This document shows, piece after piece, positions 35,090 through 46,551 of a stretch of DNA of 64,000 bases. Position 1 is the first letter of the stretch. Every line of letters begins with the position of its first letter. This DNA comes from Guyanagaster necrorhizus (Eukaryota > Basidiomycota > Agaricomycetes > Agaricales > Physalacriaceae): NCBI RefSeq assembly GCF_019112545.1, contig NW_025064921.1, forward strand, positions 1 to 64,000, given 5' to 3'. The position numbers and the translations under genes were made by a program. Below the pieces are notes generated by a model that worked only from the letters and a program-made list of their open reading frames with translations, did no database searches and was not told the origin of the DNA.

Positions 35090-36215
35090 AGGATGACTCA
35101 GAAGCTGTCTGCCTAGGGTTCACCATACATGATGGGTTAATTGTCTGAGAAGAGGCACCCCCAAAAGGAAGCCCAATTGCCAATGATCATTCCCTCCATT
35201 CCTTTCCAGGCCCACCCACTATGTGGAAATGGCCTCTGTTTGACCAATGGCCTAACCCAATGGGGCCATTACCAGAAAATGCTGCTATAATGAATTGCTG
35301 ACCTGACCTACTACAGAAACCCTGCCCCTTCAAGGGTGCCTCTGACGATATTAACTGATTCATTATCAACTGCAAACAATATTTTGAAGTCTATATCATA
35401 TATCTTGGAACTGATATGAACAAAGTCATCTTTGCTTCCTCTTATCTAGAAGACAAAGCCAAAGTATGGTGGATGCTCCTTTCCCCCACCTTCTTCTCCA
35501 CCTTGCAGCAACACTACCAGTATCCATCCTGGCCAGTATTCAAGCAAATGTTAAATGACAAATTTATTGACCCAGCTGTACAAGAAGTACACAAGCAAAA
35601 GATTAAAGAGTATAAGATGGGTGACAAAGTCATAAGTGACTACTTTGATGAGTTAGAATGACTCATGAAGTTGGCCAGAATTTGGAATGACATAGCCACA
35701 AACAACAGCAAATGGTTGAGGCCCTCAAGTGAGGAGTTCCCCTATCATACATCATGATGATCTTGGCTATCAGCATAAAAGCACTAATGCTGGTAGGATA
35801 CAATGAGTGGAAGGAGTGGATCATCAAGATGTATCAGGAATGACAAAGGCAGAAAGTGGAACAGTTGACCCTGCAAGATTACCACAAGAAGTTGACCCTG
35901 CCAACCCCAAACAAGTCAATGGGAACAACTGCCAGAAAGTCATCAAGCCCCTCTATGGCCTCACCATCATATGGCATGCAGAGAACAGGAAGCAGAACAA
36001 CATATACAGAGGCAGGAAAGCTGATGGATATAGATCAGATGAAGGAGGGCAAATGCTTTAACTGTAGCCAAAAGAGCCACATGGTGAAGGATTGCCTGAA
36101 GAAGAAATGAACCCATGAAGACATCTGGGCACAAATCACCAACTTGCAAAAAGAGGAAGAAGAAGTTGGAAAGGAAACAAAAGTAGAGGAGGAAAAAGAG
36201 GGGGCCAACCAGTGA
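35090..36215 (+). pseudogene. Element B gag, decayed
   Basis: Retrotransposon gag domain (YLEDKAKVWW, YPSWPVFKQMLNDKFIDP) followed by a CCHC knuckle, CFNCSQKSHMVKDC, near 36050-36095. Frameshifts and stops break it. It ends at TGA 36213-36215 in a string (GGGGCCAACCAGTGA) shared with elements A and D; pol continues in the frame one base back. Confidence 0.82.
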
Positions 36216-36778
36216 GCAATTCCACTGGGCCAGCCAAAGACTTTCATGGTGTGCCACCAACAGCTGCTGGATGGACTGATAGTTCCCCTGTAGTTACAAA
36301 CATATCTAAAGAGCATTCAAATATACCCTCTCATACTGCACACCTCCCTGAATCACCAAAAAACCAAACTCAAATGCCTTCAAGCCAAATAGAGGTAGAG
36401 AACCCCACCACCTGGCTCAAGCTGTTTGAGACCAAATGGACCTGGAGAGCCATCAAAGAAGCCAAGAATGAAGCAATAGTGAAAGCCATGCTCAAAAATT
36501 GGATACACAAAAGTCAAGTGGAAGAAGTAGTCAATGAGGCTATAGAAGGAATAAGGCAAGCCAAACAATGCCAGGCTCTGGAGTGGCTTGATGAGCTCCA
36601 TGGACCCCAAAAGTTCATTTGACGAGCCAAGACACCTGGATGAGACTTACTTGCCAAAGCACAGATCAAAACCCTTATATCCCATGTGACTTATGCAGTA
36701 ATCACTCTGATCGATAGCAGCTGCACTGGAAGTTCAATTAATTGTGCCTTCATCAACAGGCATAACCTCCCCACCTGG
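36212..36778 (+). pseudogene. Element B pol N-terminus and protease start
   Basis: A 136-codon frame (36212-36622) corresponds to the same-length leader of element A pol and, like it, ends at TGA after GPQKFI. Protease sequence follows (LIDSSCTGSSIN, with the catalytic Asp kept). It is cut at 36778 by repeat F copy 2, whose target duplication is CTGG (36775-36778). Confidence 0.8.
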
Positions 36779-38452
36779 TGAAGAGAATCTGAGCACATGC
36801 AAGGTGAAAACAGATACAGCAGAGCATTATCCACTGACCACACTCACACCAACACACACACAAAACTCTTAGTTCATGGAGGGATTTTAATGTGATAAAA
36901 GTAGCAATCAACAAATATAATTGTCTTCTTCAATGAGATCACAGTGCACAAACAGTAATAGCACACTTACAACAGTCCAAGGTCTCTCTAAGTCTTAAAG
37001 CTTTTCGTTTTATCAAAACAAATAGTGGCAACTGGTGTTGCCAGGCCTCAAGGCAAAGAGTACTGCAGCTCAATACAATACATCGAAACACTCCTTCAAA
37101 ACTCTCAAAATCGTCTCAAGCACAGCTCAGATGAACTCAAATCCCTAACACACACAATACACAACTCAAAGCTTCGCGCTCTAAGCAAAAACCAATCACA
37201 AACACATCCACAAGTGACAAAAAGCACAGATCTCTGTTCACAAGTTTCCAAACTGATTGTAGACCCACAGGATTCAAACCTATGCGATACAGAGACACAA
37301 AAACACAATAAGACCCTGTCTGACAGACCAAAGGGTTTAAACCTCTGCCAATCTGTGGAATTAACACAAAAGCACACACTAATCAAGCCAAAGAGTTTGA
37401 ACCTCTGCCATCTGTAGTGCCACATGTCACAAATACCTCAAAAACTCAAGATGATGCCCTTCAGACACTGCTCTCTTATTCTCAGGTTAGAGTGCAATTC
37501 AAAACATCTTATCAAACAGAGCTTAAGTCCTTTGCAAGCTTTGATGCCTCACTTAGTTCTCATGGCTCTCTCAAAGATATTCAATAATAAGTTTATTCTC
37601 TTGCCCAAAGTTACTAACACAAACCCAGAGCTAGAGTGCAAGGCTTTCTGTGCCCAATACACCACAACTGTGGGGGGTTGGAAACTTGATCTCTACTCAT
37701 ACAATACCATATTTAAATACTCTACTATGATACTTACTAATACAATCCTACTATGGTATCTTCAAAGCATAGGACTCCATGCTAGATCCCATGGGTATTA
37801 TTCATATGCATATCACAGTCACCATGCTTATTCTCTTCCAGGCAAGGACTGTGCCCACTGTTCCTTTGCTAGCTGACCTCAGCTAGCTGGCCTCACCAGG
37901 TCTGCTTGCTTTCTTATTTTCCCAGTGACATCTCTGACAGTGATAAACTGTCTCAGACCCCCAGGGTTATCTCTCATGCCAGGAGTCAGCCACAATGGCT
38001 ATGTTCTGCTTCCCTGTGTCCAGCCAGTCATTCCATCTGACTCACCAAAGGTGCCATTTCTCAGTATGATGCAGAGTCCCTCACTGTGTTATGCATGCTA
38101 AGACACCATAAGTATGCATGCTATTCATTCCTGGGGTAATATTCCTCTACTTATTACTTTGTTATCATCATTCTATTTCTCCATTCAATACCCATTTACT
38201 CAGATATCTTTCTTTGGGTCTCAGTTCTCTGTTCTAAAGCATGTCCCATCAGTACATCAATGGCTGTGCATCTTTGATCAATGTGATCAGAATTGCCAAT
38301 CATATTTTGATCATAGTCTTTTTATTTTTAGCATGTCCTTTCATAATAGTATTAGTGCATTTAGGGCCAAGTGCTGGGACCTCACATGCAGCCTAACCCC
38401 TCTGGTATTAGTCTGTTACTAGGCCATGCACTCTGCTTATTGTTACTTCAGT
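36779..38452 (+). mobile_element. Repeat F, copy 2 (runs into the N gap)
   Basis: It begins TGAAGAGAATC right after CTGG and reads through to the N run. In the inverted twin it is complete (1806 bp, ending GGGCATGTCA) and followed by CTGGGCC, so the 4-bp CTGG is duplicated. It contains the same imperfect subrepeats of about 60 nt (around 37230-37420) as copy 1. Some CpGs remain, so this copy is younger than copy 1. Confidence 0.8.
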
Positions 38453-39092
38453 NNNNNNNNNNNNNNNNNNNNNNNNNNNNNNNNNNNNNNNNNNNNNNNN
38501 NNNNNNNNNNNNNNNNNNNNNNNNNNNNNNNNNNNNNNNNNNNNNNNNNNNNNNNNNNNNNNNNNNNNNNNNNNNNNNNNNNNNNNNNNNNNNNNNNNNN
38601 NNNNNNNNNNNNNNNNNNNNNNNNNNNNNNNNNNNNNNNNNNNNNNNNNNNNNNNNNNNNNNNNNNNNNNNNNNNNNNNNNNNNNNNNNNNNNNNNNNNN
38701 NNNNNNNNNNNNNNNNNNNNNNNNNNNNNNNNNNNNNNNNNNNNNNNNNNNNNNNNNNNNNNNNNNNNNNNNNNNNNNNNNNNNNNNNNNNNNNNNNNNN
38801 NNNNNNNNNNNNNNNNNNNNNNNNNNNNNNNNNNNNNNNNNNNNNNNNNNNNNNNNNNNNNNNNNNNNNNNNNNNNNNNNNNNNNNNNNNNNNNNNNNNN
38901 NNNNNNNNNNNNNNNNNNNNNNNNNNNNNNNNNNNNNNNNNNNNNNNNNNNNNNNNNNNNNNNNNNNNNNNNNNNNNNNNNNNNNNNNNNNNNNNNNNNN
39001 NNNNNNNNNNNNNNNNNNNNNNNNNNNNNNNNNNNNNNNNNNNNNNNNNNNNNNNNNNNNNNNNNNNNNNNNNNNNNNNNNNNNNNNNNNNN
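38453..39092. other. Assembly gap (640 N)
   Basis: By comparison with 50466-51094 in the inverted twin, the gap should hold the end of repeat F, about 300 bp of element B protease and the outer 190 bp of element A's 3' LTR. Confidence 0.95.
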
Positions 39093-39316
39093 GTCTTAAA
39101 TACTATACAGAGGGGTCTAATAATATCACTACTAATTGTGTTGGTCTGTGTCCATGGTACTCATTGCTCTTGAGCATCATTACCATACATAAAAGGAGTG
39201 TTTGTGTTGTCATTGGGCTTGATTGTCGAGATGATTGATGGACGGGCTAGTTGTGCTGACTAAGCCCTTCCTCTTGTGCCTTCTGACTAAGCATAAATAG
39301 GGGTAAAATTGTAACA
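39093..39316 (-). mobile_element. Element A 3' LTR (partial, remainder in gap)
   Basis: Corresponds to 46744-46967 of the 5' LTR with about six differences in 224 bp, all transitions. At the inner end one LTR reads TTGTAACA and the other TCATAACA, as expected if an ancestral TCG decayed separately on each side. The twin copy 50242-50657 gives the full 416 bp. Confidence 0.93.
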
Positions 39317-39335
39317 TTACTCCCTCCTTAAGACC
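39317..39335 (-). other. Element A polypurine tract
   Basis: On the minus strand AAGGAGGGAGTAA lies directly upstream of the 3' LTR (TGTTAC), the usual place for plus-strand priming. Confidence 0.65.
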
Positions 39336-39349
39336 ATCGTCCCGATGGC

Positions 39350-42300
39350 TTAATTAAGGGATAATTCGTATTCGTGTATGGCTTCATCCACCGACATTTG
39401 TTTTTTGTTAACCCATTGGTTGGATTCCAGCCCATACCCTTTTCAGCTGACAAGATAATCCACCATTGTTGTCATGCCACCACCACATGCTTTAACTTTT
39501 CTGAGCTTGTGGTTGAGGACTTGGTCAATCTCATAATGTTCATCATCATCAATTAAGTCAGGCGATGGTGGTGGCAGCTGTTCCTGGTTTGGGAAGGCCA
39601 GGGCGATGTACGGATGCAGTAGTGTTTCATTGAACACATTGTGGACCTTCCATCCAACAGGTAGACAGAGTTTGTAGGCGCTTTCTCTGATTTTTGTGAT
39701 GATTGAGAAAGGACCAGTTTGCTTGTCGGCGAGTTTTTGCTTTGGGCAAGGCAGGTGAAGGTTTGTTGTATCCAGCCATACTTTGTCTTTGACATTGTAT
39801 GTATGAGCTGGACAGTGGTGTTTGTCATATTGTTTTTTCATTGTAGACACGGCCTTTTCAAGGGCACATTTGGTTTCGATGTGAATGTTCGCTATTGTTG
39901 TAGCAAAATCTGATGAGACAGGTGTTGTTGTTTTGTGCTGTGTGGTTTGAGTAATATGGGGGTATCATCCATGATTGATGAAGAATGGCATTTGTCCTGT
40001 GGCTGAGTGGACTCAGTTATTATGTTGGAAGGCTGCCAAAGTGAGCCATTCTACCCAATCGTCCTGCCGATAGTTGATAAACAGTCAGAGGTATTTTTCA
40101 ACCTCCTGATTTGCATGTTCGGTCTGACTGTCGGTTTGTGGGTGATAAGCTGTGGACATGTTTCGCTTGATATTCAGCAGCTTATATAAGTCATCAAGGA
40201 ATTTCGAGACGAATTGGGGCCCACGGTCGGAGATTACAACCTGGAGCATTTCATATTTAGTGTATACTTCGTCTCATAATATTCTGGCCCAGCCTTCAGA
40301 AGTCAATTCGGTGGAGCATGCAATTGGAATGATGGCTTTTGAAAATCGATCAACTATAATGAGGATTGCATCGTAGCCATTACAATCAGATAGTCCAGTG
40401 ATCATGTTGACTGATATATGGGTCCATGGGCATGATAGTATCTCATTTGAGTGTAAGGGGGCTGCTTTTGACTGGGTTGAGGCCTTTCCTCGCTGACATG
40501 TCTTGCAGGCCTTAATGTATGTCATGATGTCATTCCCTAGTTTGGGCCACCAATAGTTTCGCAAAACAAGTTCTTTTGTTTTTGCGATGCCTGGGTGCCC
40601 TGCCATGGCGTGATCATGGCTCATGGTGATGATTTTGCCATGTAAACTATGGTCCCTCGGGATATAAATTCTCCCATCATAGTGAATTAACCCTCCCTCC
40701 TTGGTCATTCCCTGCTCATGATTGAGTGATGGGATGACCTTTTGATCCCATTTATGGGAGTCTCAGGTTGCACTCTTGATCTGTTCATGGATCTCTTCCT
40801 CTGTTGGCATGATCATGGTGCGGAAATGTTTGGGCCATAAGATGATGACCCCTGCATTGTCGTCTGCCCCCTGGTCATGATTGGCCTGATGGGATAGGAG
40901 GTCAGCCTTCTTATTGGCTACCTCGGCTTTATAATGTAGGGTGTATTGGTACTGGATGAGTTCAGTGACCCATCAGGCTTGTTGTCAATTTAATTTCTGG
41001 GGTTGGCAGAAATATCTGAGATTTTGATGATCTGTCCAGATCTCGAAGATCTCAGAGGCACCGATCAGATAATGCTGCCATTCTTCTAAGACAAGCATTA
41101 TCGCTAGCAACTCCTTGTCATAAATCTCATAGTTCCTCTCTGTTATGGTGAGTGCCTTGAAGAGGAAGGCTACCAGATGCCATCTCTTGTCCTGTTCTTG
41201 TGATAGTACCACACCTATGGCTCCTTCACTGGAATCGGCCTCCACATGAAATCTCCCTTCTTGAGATGGTATGGCGAGGACTATATCATTGGCTAGTCGT
41301 CTTTTTAGATCTTCAAAGGCATGCTGTTGCGAACTTCCCCACTTCCAGAGGGCATTTCCAGTGAGCTGAGTCATCGGGCAGACAATTTTGCTGTAGTCCT
41401 AGATAAATCTTTGATAGAAATTGGTGAACCCAAGAAAGGATTGCAACTCTTTTTTCTTGGTCGGTGTTGGCCATTCCATCACTCCTGCCACCTTGACTGG
41501 GTCCATCCTGATGCTTCCCTTGCTAATGATCACCCCGAGGTACTCCATCTCCAGTACTTCGAACTTGCATTTTTCCACTTTGAGGAACAACTTGTGTTTC
41601 CTCATGAGGGCGAGCATCTGTCGAACCAGCCTGCGGTGTTCTTCTCTTGTCTGGGACATTATGAGAATGTCATCCAAATAGATGGTAACCTTCCCAGTGG
41701 CGATGAGGTTCTTGAATATATCATTCATCATCCATTGAAAGGTGGCAGGGGAGTTGGTTAGACTGAAGAACATAACCATTGGTTCGAATAACCCTCGGTT
41801 GGTCCTGAAGGCTGCCTTCCACTCATCTCCTTCCTTGATTCGAACATTGTTATACCCCCAGCGGATGTCAAGCTTCATGTAATATTTAGCCCCACGAAGC
41901 TTGTCCATCAGCTCTGAAATTAGGGGTAAGGGGTATCGATTTTTGATGGTCATTTCGTTCAGTTTGCAGTAGTCTTGGACGGGTTGGAGTTTTCCATCTT
42001 TCTTTTTTACAAAGAAAAAGGGGAATGCCATTGGGGATTTCGAAGGTCGAATGCATCCACTGGATAGGTTTTCATCGAGGAATTTGTCGAGCTCTTGTTG
42101 CTCTTGGATGCCAAGGGGATAGGTTTTACAGTCCAGATTGGCATTGGCATTAGGGACTAGCTCGATGGCATGGTCCCAAGGCTTCGGGCATAGGAGCTCA
42201 TCGAAGCTCTCCTTCTTGAAGAGATCCTGGTAATCTCATGCCCATTCTGGAACCATTTCCTCGAATGTCCTTTCCTGTTTCCCCTCGTTGGCTTTAGCAG

Positions 42301-43240
42301 CCAGATTGTTTGCATGATGTATTGCGTGGATGTGGATTTCTCTCTGCAGGTCGACAGCTAGGATAGTTTTGCCATCCTCCATCTCTTCGTCCCACCTGTC
42401 TTCTGGGTCTTCGTCAGGTAGTTCAAATGGAACCTTCTGACATTGACACTGGGCGAAGGTGAGTTGTCCGGTTTTTCAGTTGATAAGCGGATTGTGGTGA
42501 ATGAGCCAATCATGCCCCAGGAACAGTTTCTGGGTTCCAAGATCTGTGACAGCCAGGTTGATTTGCTCAGAATGATCTCTGATAGTTAGATGGAGTTCGA
42601 TGAACTCTGTGATGGACCCTGCCTGGTTCTTTGTCCCGTCGGCATTGTACATGGGTATCGGGGTGGCTGTGGATCTGGTGGGAAGTTTGTTCTGATGGAC
42701 AAAGGTTCGGTTGATGGAACTACCAGTGCACCCACTGTTGATCAGGGCAGTTACCGAGTGTATTGCTTTATTGGTTAGGGTTTTGATCTGGGCCTTGGTT
42801 GTCAAATCCCTGCCAGGGGTTTTGGTGCATCAGATGAATTTCTGGGGTCCCCTGAGTTCATCTAGCCACTCAAGGGCCCGACTTCGCTCAGTGGTTCCCA
42901 GTTCTTCCACTAGTTGGTCCATGGCTTCTTCTGTCCTTGTCCGATGTATCCATTCTTGTAGCACAGCTTTAGCTGTGCTTGTATTGACTGCTTCTTTGAT
43001 GGCTCTCCAAGTCCATTCAGTTTTGAATGGCTTGAGCCACTTTGAGGGGCTCTCTGCCCCTGTTCGGTCTGTGGGCATTTGAGTTTTTTCCTTTTGCGAC
43101 TCATTTGGGTGTGCATGAATTGGTCTTGGTATATTTGAATGCATTGTTACAGGCATAGCTACAGAAGTAGTGTAAGTCTGCTCAACGGCTTGGCTAGGCA
43201 CACCATGAAGTCCTTTGGCTGATCCAGTAGAGTTGTTCAC
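39350..43240 (-). pseudogene. Element A pol: protease, RT, RNase H, integrase, chromodomain
   Basis: One reading frame runs from 43240 to TAA at 39350-39352, interrupted by about 14 stops. Domain order: 136-codon leader; protease (SGCTGSSIN near 42720, but with Asn where the catalytic Asp belongs); reverse transcriptase with YLDDILI (YLDD at 41669-41680); RNase H (EADSSEGAIG, DKELLAIML); integrase zinc finger (HDHAMAGH...CKTC), core (first acidic residue replaced: HISVNMI; VISDRGPQF and QEVEKYL kept); and a C-terminal chromodomain (YEIDQVLNH...KGYGLESNQW, about 39380-39540). This places it among Ty3/gypsy chromoviruses. Nearly all stops are TGA, at expected Arg codons or at Trp; one is TAG. 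It is not functional. Confidence 0.93.
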
Positions 43241-44358
43241 TGGTTGGCCCTATCTTTTACTTCCTCAACCTTTGTTTCCTTCCCGAGTTCTTTGTCTTCC
43301 TTCTGAAGCTCAGCTATCTGGGCTTGGATGTCTTCACAGGTTCTTTTCTTCTTTGGGCAATTTTTGGCCATATGCCCCTTTTGTCCACAATTGAAACATT
43401 TTTCTTCCTTCTTCATGTGATCTATGTCCATCGGCTTTCTGGTCCTGGTGTATGTAGTTCCAGTGCCAGTTTTCTGGCTTCCATAGGTAGGGGCTGTAGA
43501 GGATCCCGAAGATTTCCCAGCAGTTTGCCCTGACTTATTCAGGGTTGGCGGTGTCGATTTCTTGGTGTACTCCTGCAGGGTCGATGCCTCCACTTTCTGC
43601 CTTTGTCGCTCCTTGTACATCTTGATGATCCTTTCCTTCCATTTGTCGTATCCCATCGGCATCAACATTCTGATGCCCATCACAGAGATCATCATGAGGT
43701 ATGAAGAGGGGACCCCTTGCTTGAGGGCCTCGACCATCCTTCCATCATTTGCAATGTCTTCCCATATTCCAGCTAATTTGGCGAGCCGTTCTAGCTCATT
43801 GAAGTAATCTGTCACCACCTTATCTCCTATTTTGAACTCCTTGATCTTCTGTTTGTGTACCTCCTGTACTGTCGGATCAATGAATTTATCATTGAGCATG
43901 CGCTTGAAGACTGGCCAAGAGGGGTATCGATAATGCTCCCTTGTGGTGGATCGGAAATTTGGGGAAATCAGGATCCACCATGTCTTGGCCTTGTCTTCTA
44001 GGTAGGAGGTGGCAAAGGCAACTTTATTCATGTTGGTCCCTATGTACCCGATGTAGACTTCAAAGTATTGTTTGCAATCTACTAGGAATCGATCAATGTT
44101 GTCAGAAGCCCCTTTGAAAGGTTGGGGCTTTTGGAGAAGGTCAGGGTGGCATTGAAGGACATTGGCATTGTGTGGTAACGCACCCATCGGGTTAGGCCAT
44201 CCATCGAATGGGGGTTGATGCCATTCTACTGGTGGTCCAGGGAATGAATGTAGGGAGTGGTCATCAGCAACCGGACTCCCTTTAGGCTCTTCAGCTCGTA
44301 CAATTACTCCATCTCGTATGGTGAATCCAAGCCTAGTGGCTTCGGGGTTATCGCACAT
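43237..44358 (-). CDS. gag: Element A gag (373 aa, open)
   Basis: The only full-length open gag in the window. It has a retrotransposon gag domain (YLEDKAKTWW, YPSWPVFKRMLNDKFIDP) and a canonical CCHC knuckle CFNCGQKGHMAKNC at residues 321-334, then a Lys/Glu-rich tail. It ends at TGA 43237-43239; pol begins in the frame one base back. The ATG at 44358 may not be the true start, because sequence related to element B's region upstream of gag continues 5' in other frames. It forms the virus-like particle and packages RNA in this family. Confidence 0.85.
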   Translation of the reverse strand: MCDNPEATRLGFTIRDGVIVRAEEPKGSPVADDHSLHSFPGPPVEWHQPPFDGWPNPMGALPHNANVLQCHPDLLQKPQPFKGASDNIDRFLVDCKQYFEVYIGYIGTNMNKVAFATSYLEDKAKTWWILISPNFRSTTREHYRYPSWPVFKRMLNDKFIDPTVQEVHKQKIKEFKIGDKVVTDYFNELERLAKLAGIWEDIANDGRMVEALKQGVPSSYLMMISVMGIRMLMPMGYDKWKERIIKMYKERQRQKVEASTLQEYTKKSTPPTLNKSGQTAGKSSGSSTAPTYGSQKTGTGTTYTRTRKPMDIDHMKKEEKCFNCGQKGHMAKNCPKKKRTCEDIQAQIAELQKEDKELGKETKVEEVKDRANQ

Positions 44359-44556
44359 CGATTCCTTCCCCTTGCCACTCGGCCTGGCTTAGTCCAAAGG
44401 TGGTTGCCCTCCAAGGAGTTGGCTTCCCTTGCCAGTCCAAGGGTTTGGGGGCACCCTCGGCCTCACTCGGGATCAGTTCAGCTGAGTTGCCATGGTTTGT
44501 GTGGAGTGATCAGAGGTCATCAGGATGCTTCGGGCCGAGGGGGCAATGTATATTGC

Positions 44557-46293
44557 TCATCTCAGTGGGATGGGTGGGGTGCGCAGCATTGGTGTCGGCA
44601 GCTTTGGCTTCTGTTCAGATTGATATGGGGGTATCGGTGCAAGCGGGTCTTCTGGGTGCCACTGGCCATATTCCCCCCAGGCATACTCTTTCGCAGCATA
44701 CTGTAAAATCCTTTTCTTTTCAGTATCTTCTGCATAATGATACTCCAGTCCTAAAGATGTCACTTGCCAGCACGCATCTTGCCATAAGAAATTCCTTCCC
44801 TGCTTGTACAGCTTCTGATACTCCATGTTTCTCACTCTCTCCACTTCTTCTTTCAAAGCCTCTTCATCAGTTTCTTCTCCTGCCTGTTCGAAACATTGTA
44901 GGTATGAGTACGGCCCTTCACTGTCCTCATCACTGTCCTTGTCCCCTTCATCCCTGCTGTCCCCTCCCTCGAGAAGGGAACTGATGGGCGGGTCATAAGT
45001 GGGTGGCATTGATGGTCAGAGGGTTGCTGGGGATCCTTGGACTGTCTTGGGTGCTGGGCCCAGCAAGGTTTGCATTGTTCCATGGGCTTGTCCGATGGAT
45101 GGATGGGTTTTGGAGTCGGCTGTAGCACATACCTCCTCATGCTCTTGTCTCCTCCAGTTCTCAGCTATAGAGGTCGAAGTGACGTTGGAACTCAGGGTTG
45201 AGGAATTGTCGAGCGACTCTGCTACCCAAGAATCACTGGAGAGCCCTGTCGGAGACGTGGGCATTGTCTGGTACTCGGAGCCCATAGGCTCCAAGGATGG
45301 AGTCAGCATTCAAGGAAATAGTGTTGGTTTGGGCAGGATACTCGGGAGTGGGAGGTTGAGGGCCTCCAGTTCGTCCCCTTCTAATGGCTTCATCCTGGCT
45401 GACAATGCTGGCAGACCCTGTCCATGGGTCCTCATCTGAGTCGGGCTCTCTGAAGGGGGACCCTGAGTCGGTGTGGAGTCCATACCAGCCTGGGGAGGCT
45501 GATCCCATTCGCTCAGCCTCTTCTCTCCTCCTCTGTGCTCTTCCTTGTCGGTCATACTCTGCAGCCTTGTACCACTCTCGAGCTTCCTCCCATACATAGT
45601 CGGCAAGCTCTTCCTGAGTTCGCCTGATTTCTTCCTGTTGGGCCTGGTTCTGCTGCTGCTGCTGTATGGCATCGTTGTAGTTAAAGGGAACCATAAGGTC
45701 CCAGTCTGGGAATATCCGCTGGATGATTCTGTCCCATGCTGTCCTTCCCCTTGTGCTCGCAGTTCCGACTTTGGGCTCGCTACCCACATGGAGATGCTGG
45801 TAGGAATCCCCTGCTGCTGAGATAGTGATTTTGATGTTTGCATAGTCAGGGTGTATGGTCCTTCCATGTGGGTCGTCGACCCCCAGCCTACTGACAGATC
45901 AGCTGGAGCTGGAGTCAGGCTTGGTGGGGGTCTCAGGGGGGTCATGGGTGGAGTTGGGGCTTTTGTGGGGTCTCACAGCCATCCGAGTGGCATCAAGGGA
46001 GTCCCAAGCACGGTTTCCAATCCCTGAGGGAATTGGAGAGGGGGGATGCTCGGAGGAGGAGACTGCTGGAGTGACACTGTCGGGGATCCCCTTGGGCTCC
46101 TGAGTGATGTTCATCATCCATGGTTTCCGGAACCCTGTGAGAGCAGGGTGGCAGTTTCTGCTGTCTTGTCAAGGGGGGTATTGGGGTCCTTCTTCCTCAT
46201 GAAGGCTCCCTGGATGTGGGTCGTAATTCCCAGTTTCTGATAAGGGTCACCCTTGCAGCTGGAAGGATGTTCTGATAGAGGCAGAGATGTCAT
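44557..46293 (-). pseudogene. Element A upstream ORF (ORF1), about 570 codons, frame-shifted
   Basis: Minus-strand ATG at 46293 (MTSLPLSEHPSSCKGDPYQK) starts a series of open segments in changing frames: 46117-45899, 45787-45233 (Gln/Glu-rich, AIQQQQQNQAQQEEIRR, probably coiled coil), 45309-45016 and 45009-44557 (EEALKEEVERVRNMEYQKL). The same segments in the same order occur in element B (33160-34890) and traces in D (62300-63870), so this was a translated region of the family. No enzymatic motif is visible. It could be an N-terminal gag extension or a separate accessory protein. Confidence 0.6.
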
Positions 46294-46537
46294 GGAAGGG
46301 GAGATCAGAGGTTATGTTTTGTAGTATTTGCTGAATCTGCTAGAACACCTGATAGTGCCTGACTATTCAAGCTGTTACTGATTGTCATCTACAGCAGAGG
46401 GTGATGATGGCGAGAAGTCTGAGTAAAGTTCCAATAATGGAAGCGATAAGCTTGAAGAAGTCGTGGTTTAGATTGGCAGTTGTTGCTGGAGGCATTCAGT
46501 CTCTCAGCATGATTAGGCTTGAGAGAGGGAAGGTAGA

Positions 46538-46550
46538 AGCTTCGAGCTAA
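46538..46550 (-). other. Element A primer-binding site, self-priming
   Basis: On the minus strand TTAGCTCGAAGCT begins one base after the 5' LTR and is perfectly complementary over 13 nt to AGCTTCGAGCTAA inside the LTR (46707-46719 on this strand). That LTR segment starts about 39 nt downstream of a TATA-like box, so it would be the first bases of the transcript. Tf1/sushi-type elements prime reverse transcription from their own 5' RNA end in this way. Confidence 0.8.
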
Positions 46551-46551
46551 T

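Larger units (their letters stand above)
36779..40376. repeat. Left arm of a 3.6-kb inverted duplication
   Basis: Its reverse complement is 49182-52767. The arms are near-identical; differences seen are single transitions plus a 1-bp indel, and the gap is 640 N against 629 bases in the twin. It spans repeat F, a piece of element B protease (in the gap), element A's 3' LTR and the 3' part of A's integrase. The two arms are separated by 8.8 kb. Confidence 0.93.

Noticed and set aside
38371..39238. Long open frames across the N run
   Set aside because: They are made of N only and carry no coding information.
39350..43240. TGA reassignment to a sense codon
   Set aside because: The intact host genes (SDR and DAHP synthase) do not need TGA as sense, the DAHP synthase itself ends at TGA, and the retroelement TGAs fall at expected Arg or Trp codons, as transitions would produce.
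44257..45820. Long plus-strand frames opposite gag and ORF1 of element A
   Set aside because: They are antisense shadows of the min-strand frames, which are conserved in elements B and D.
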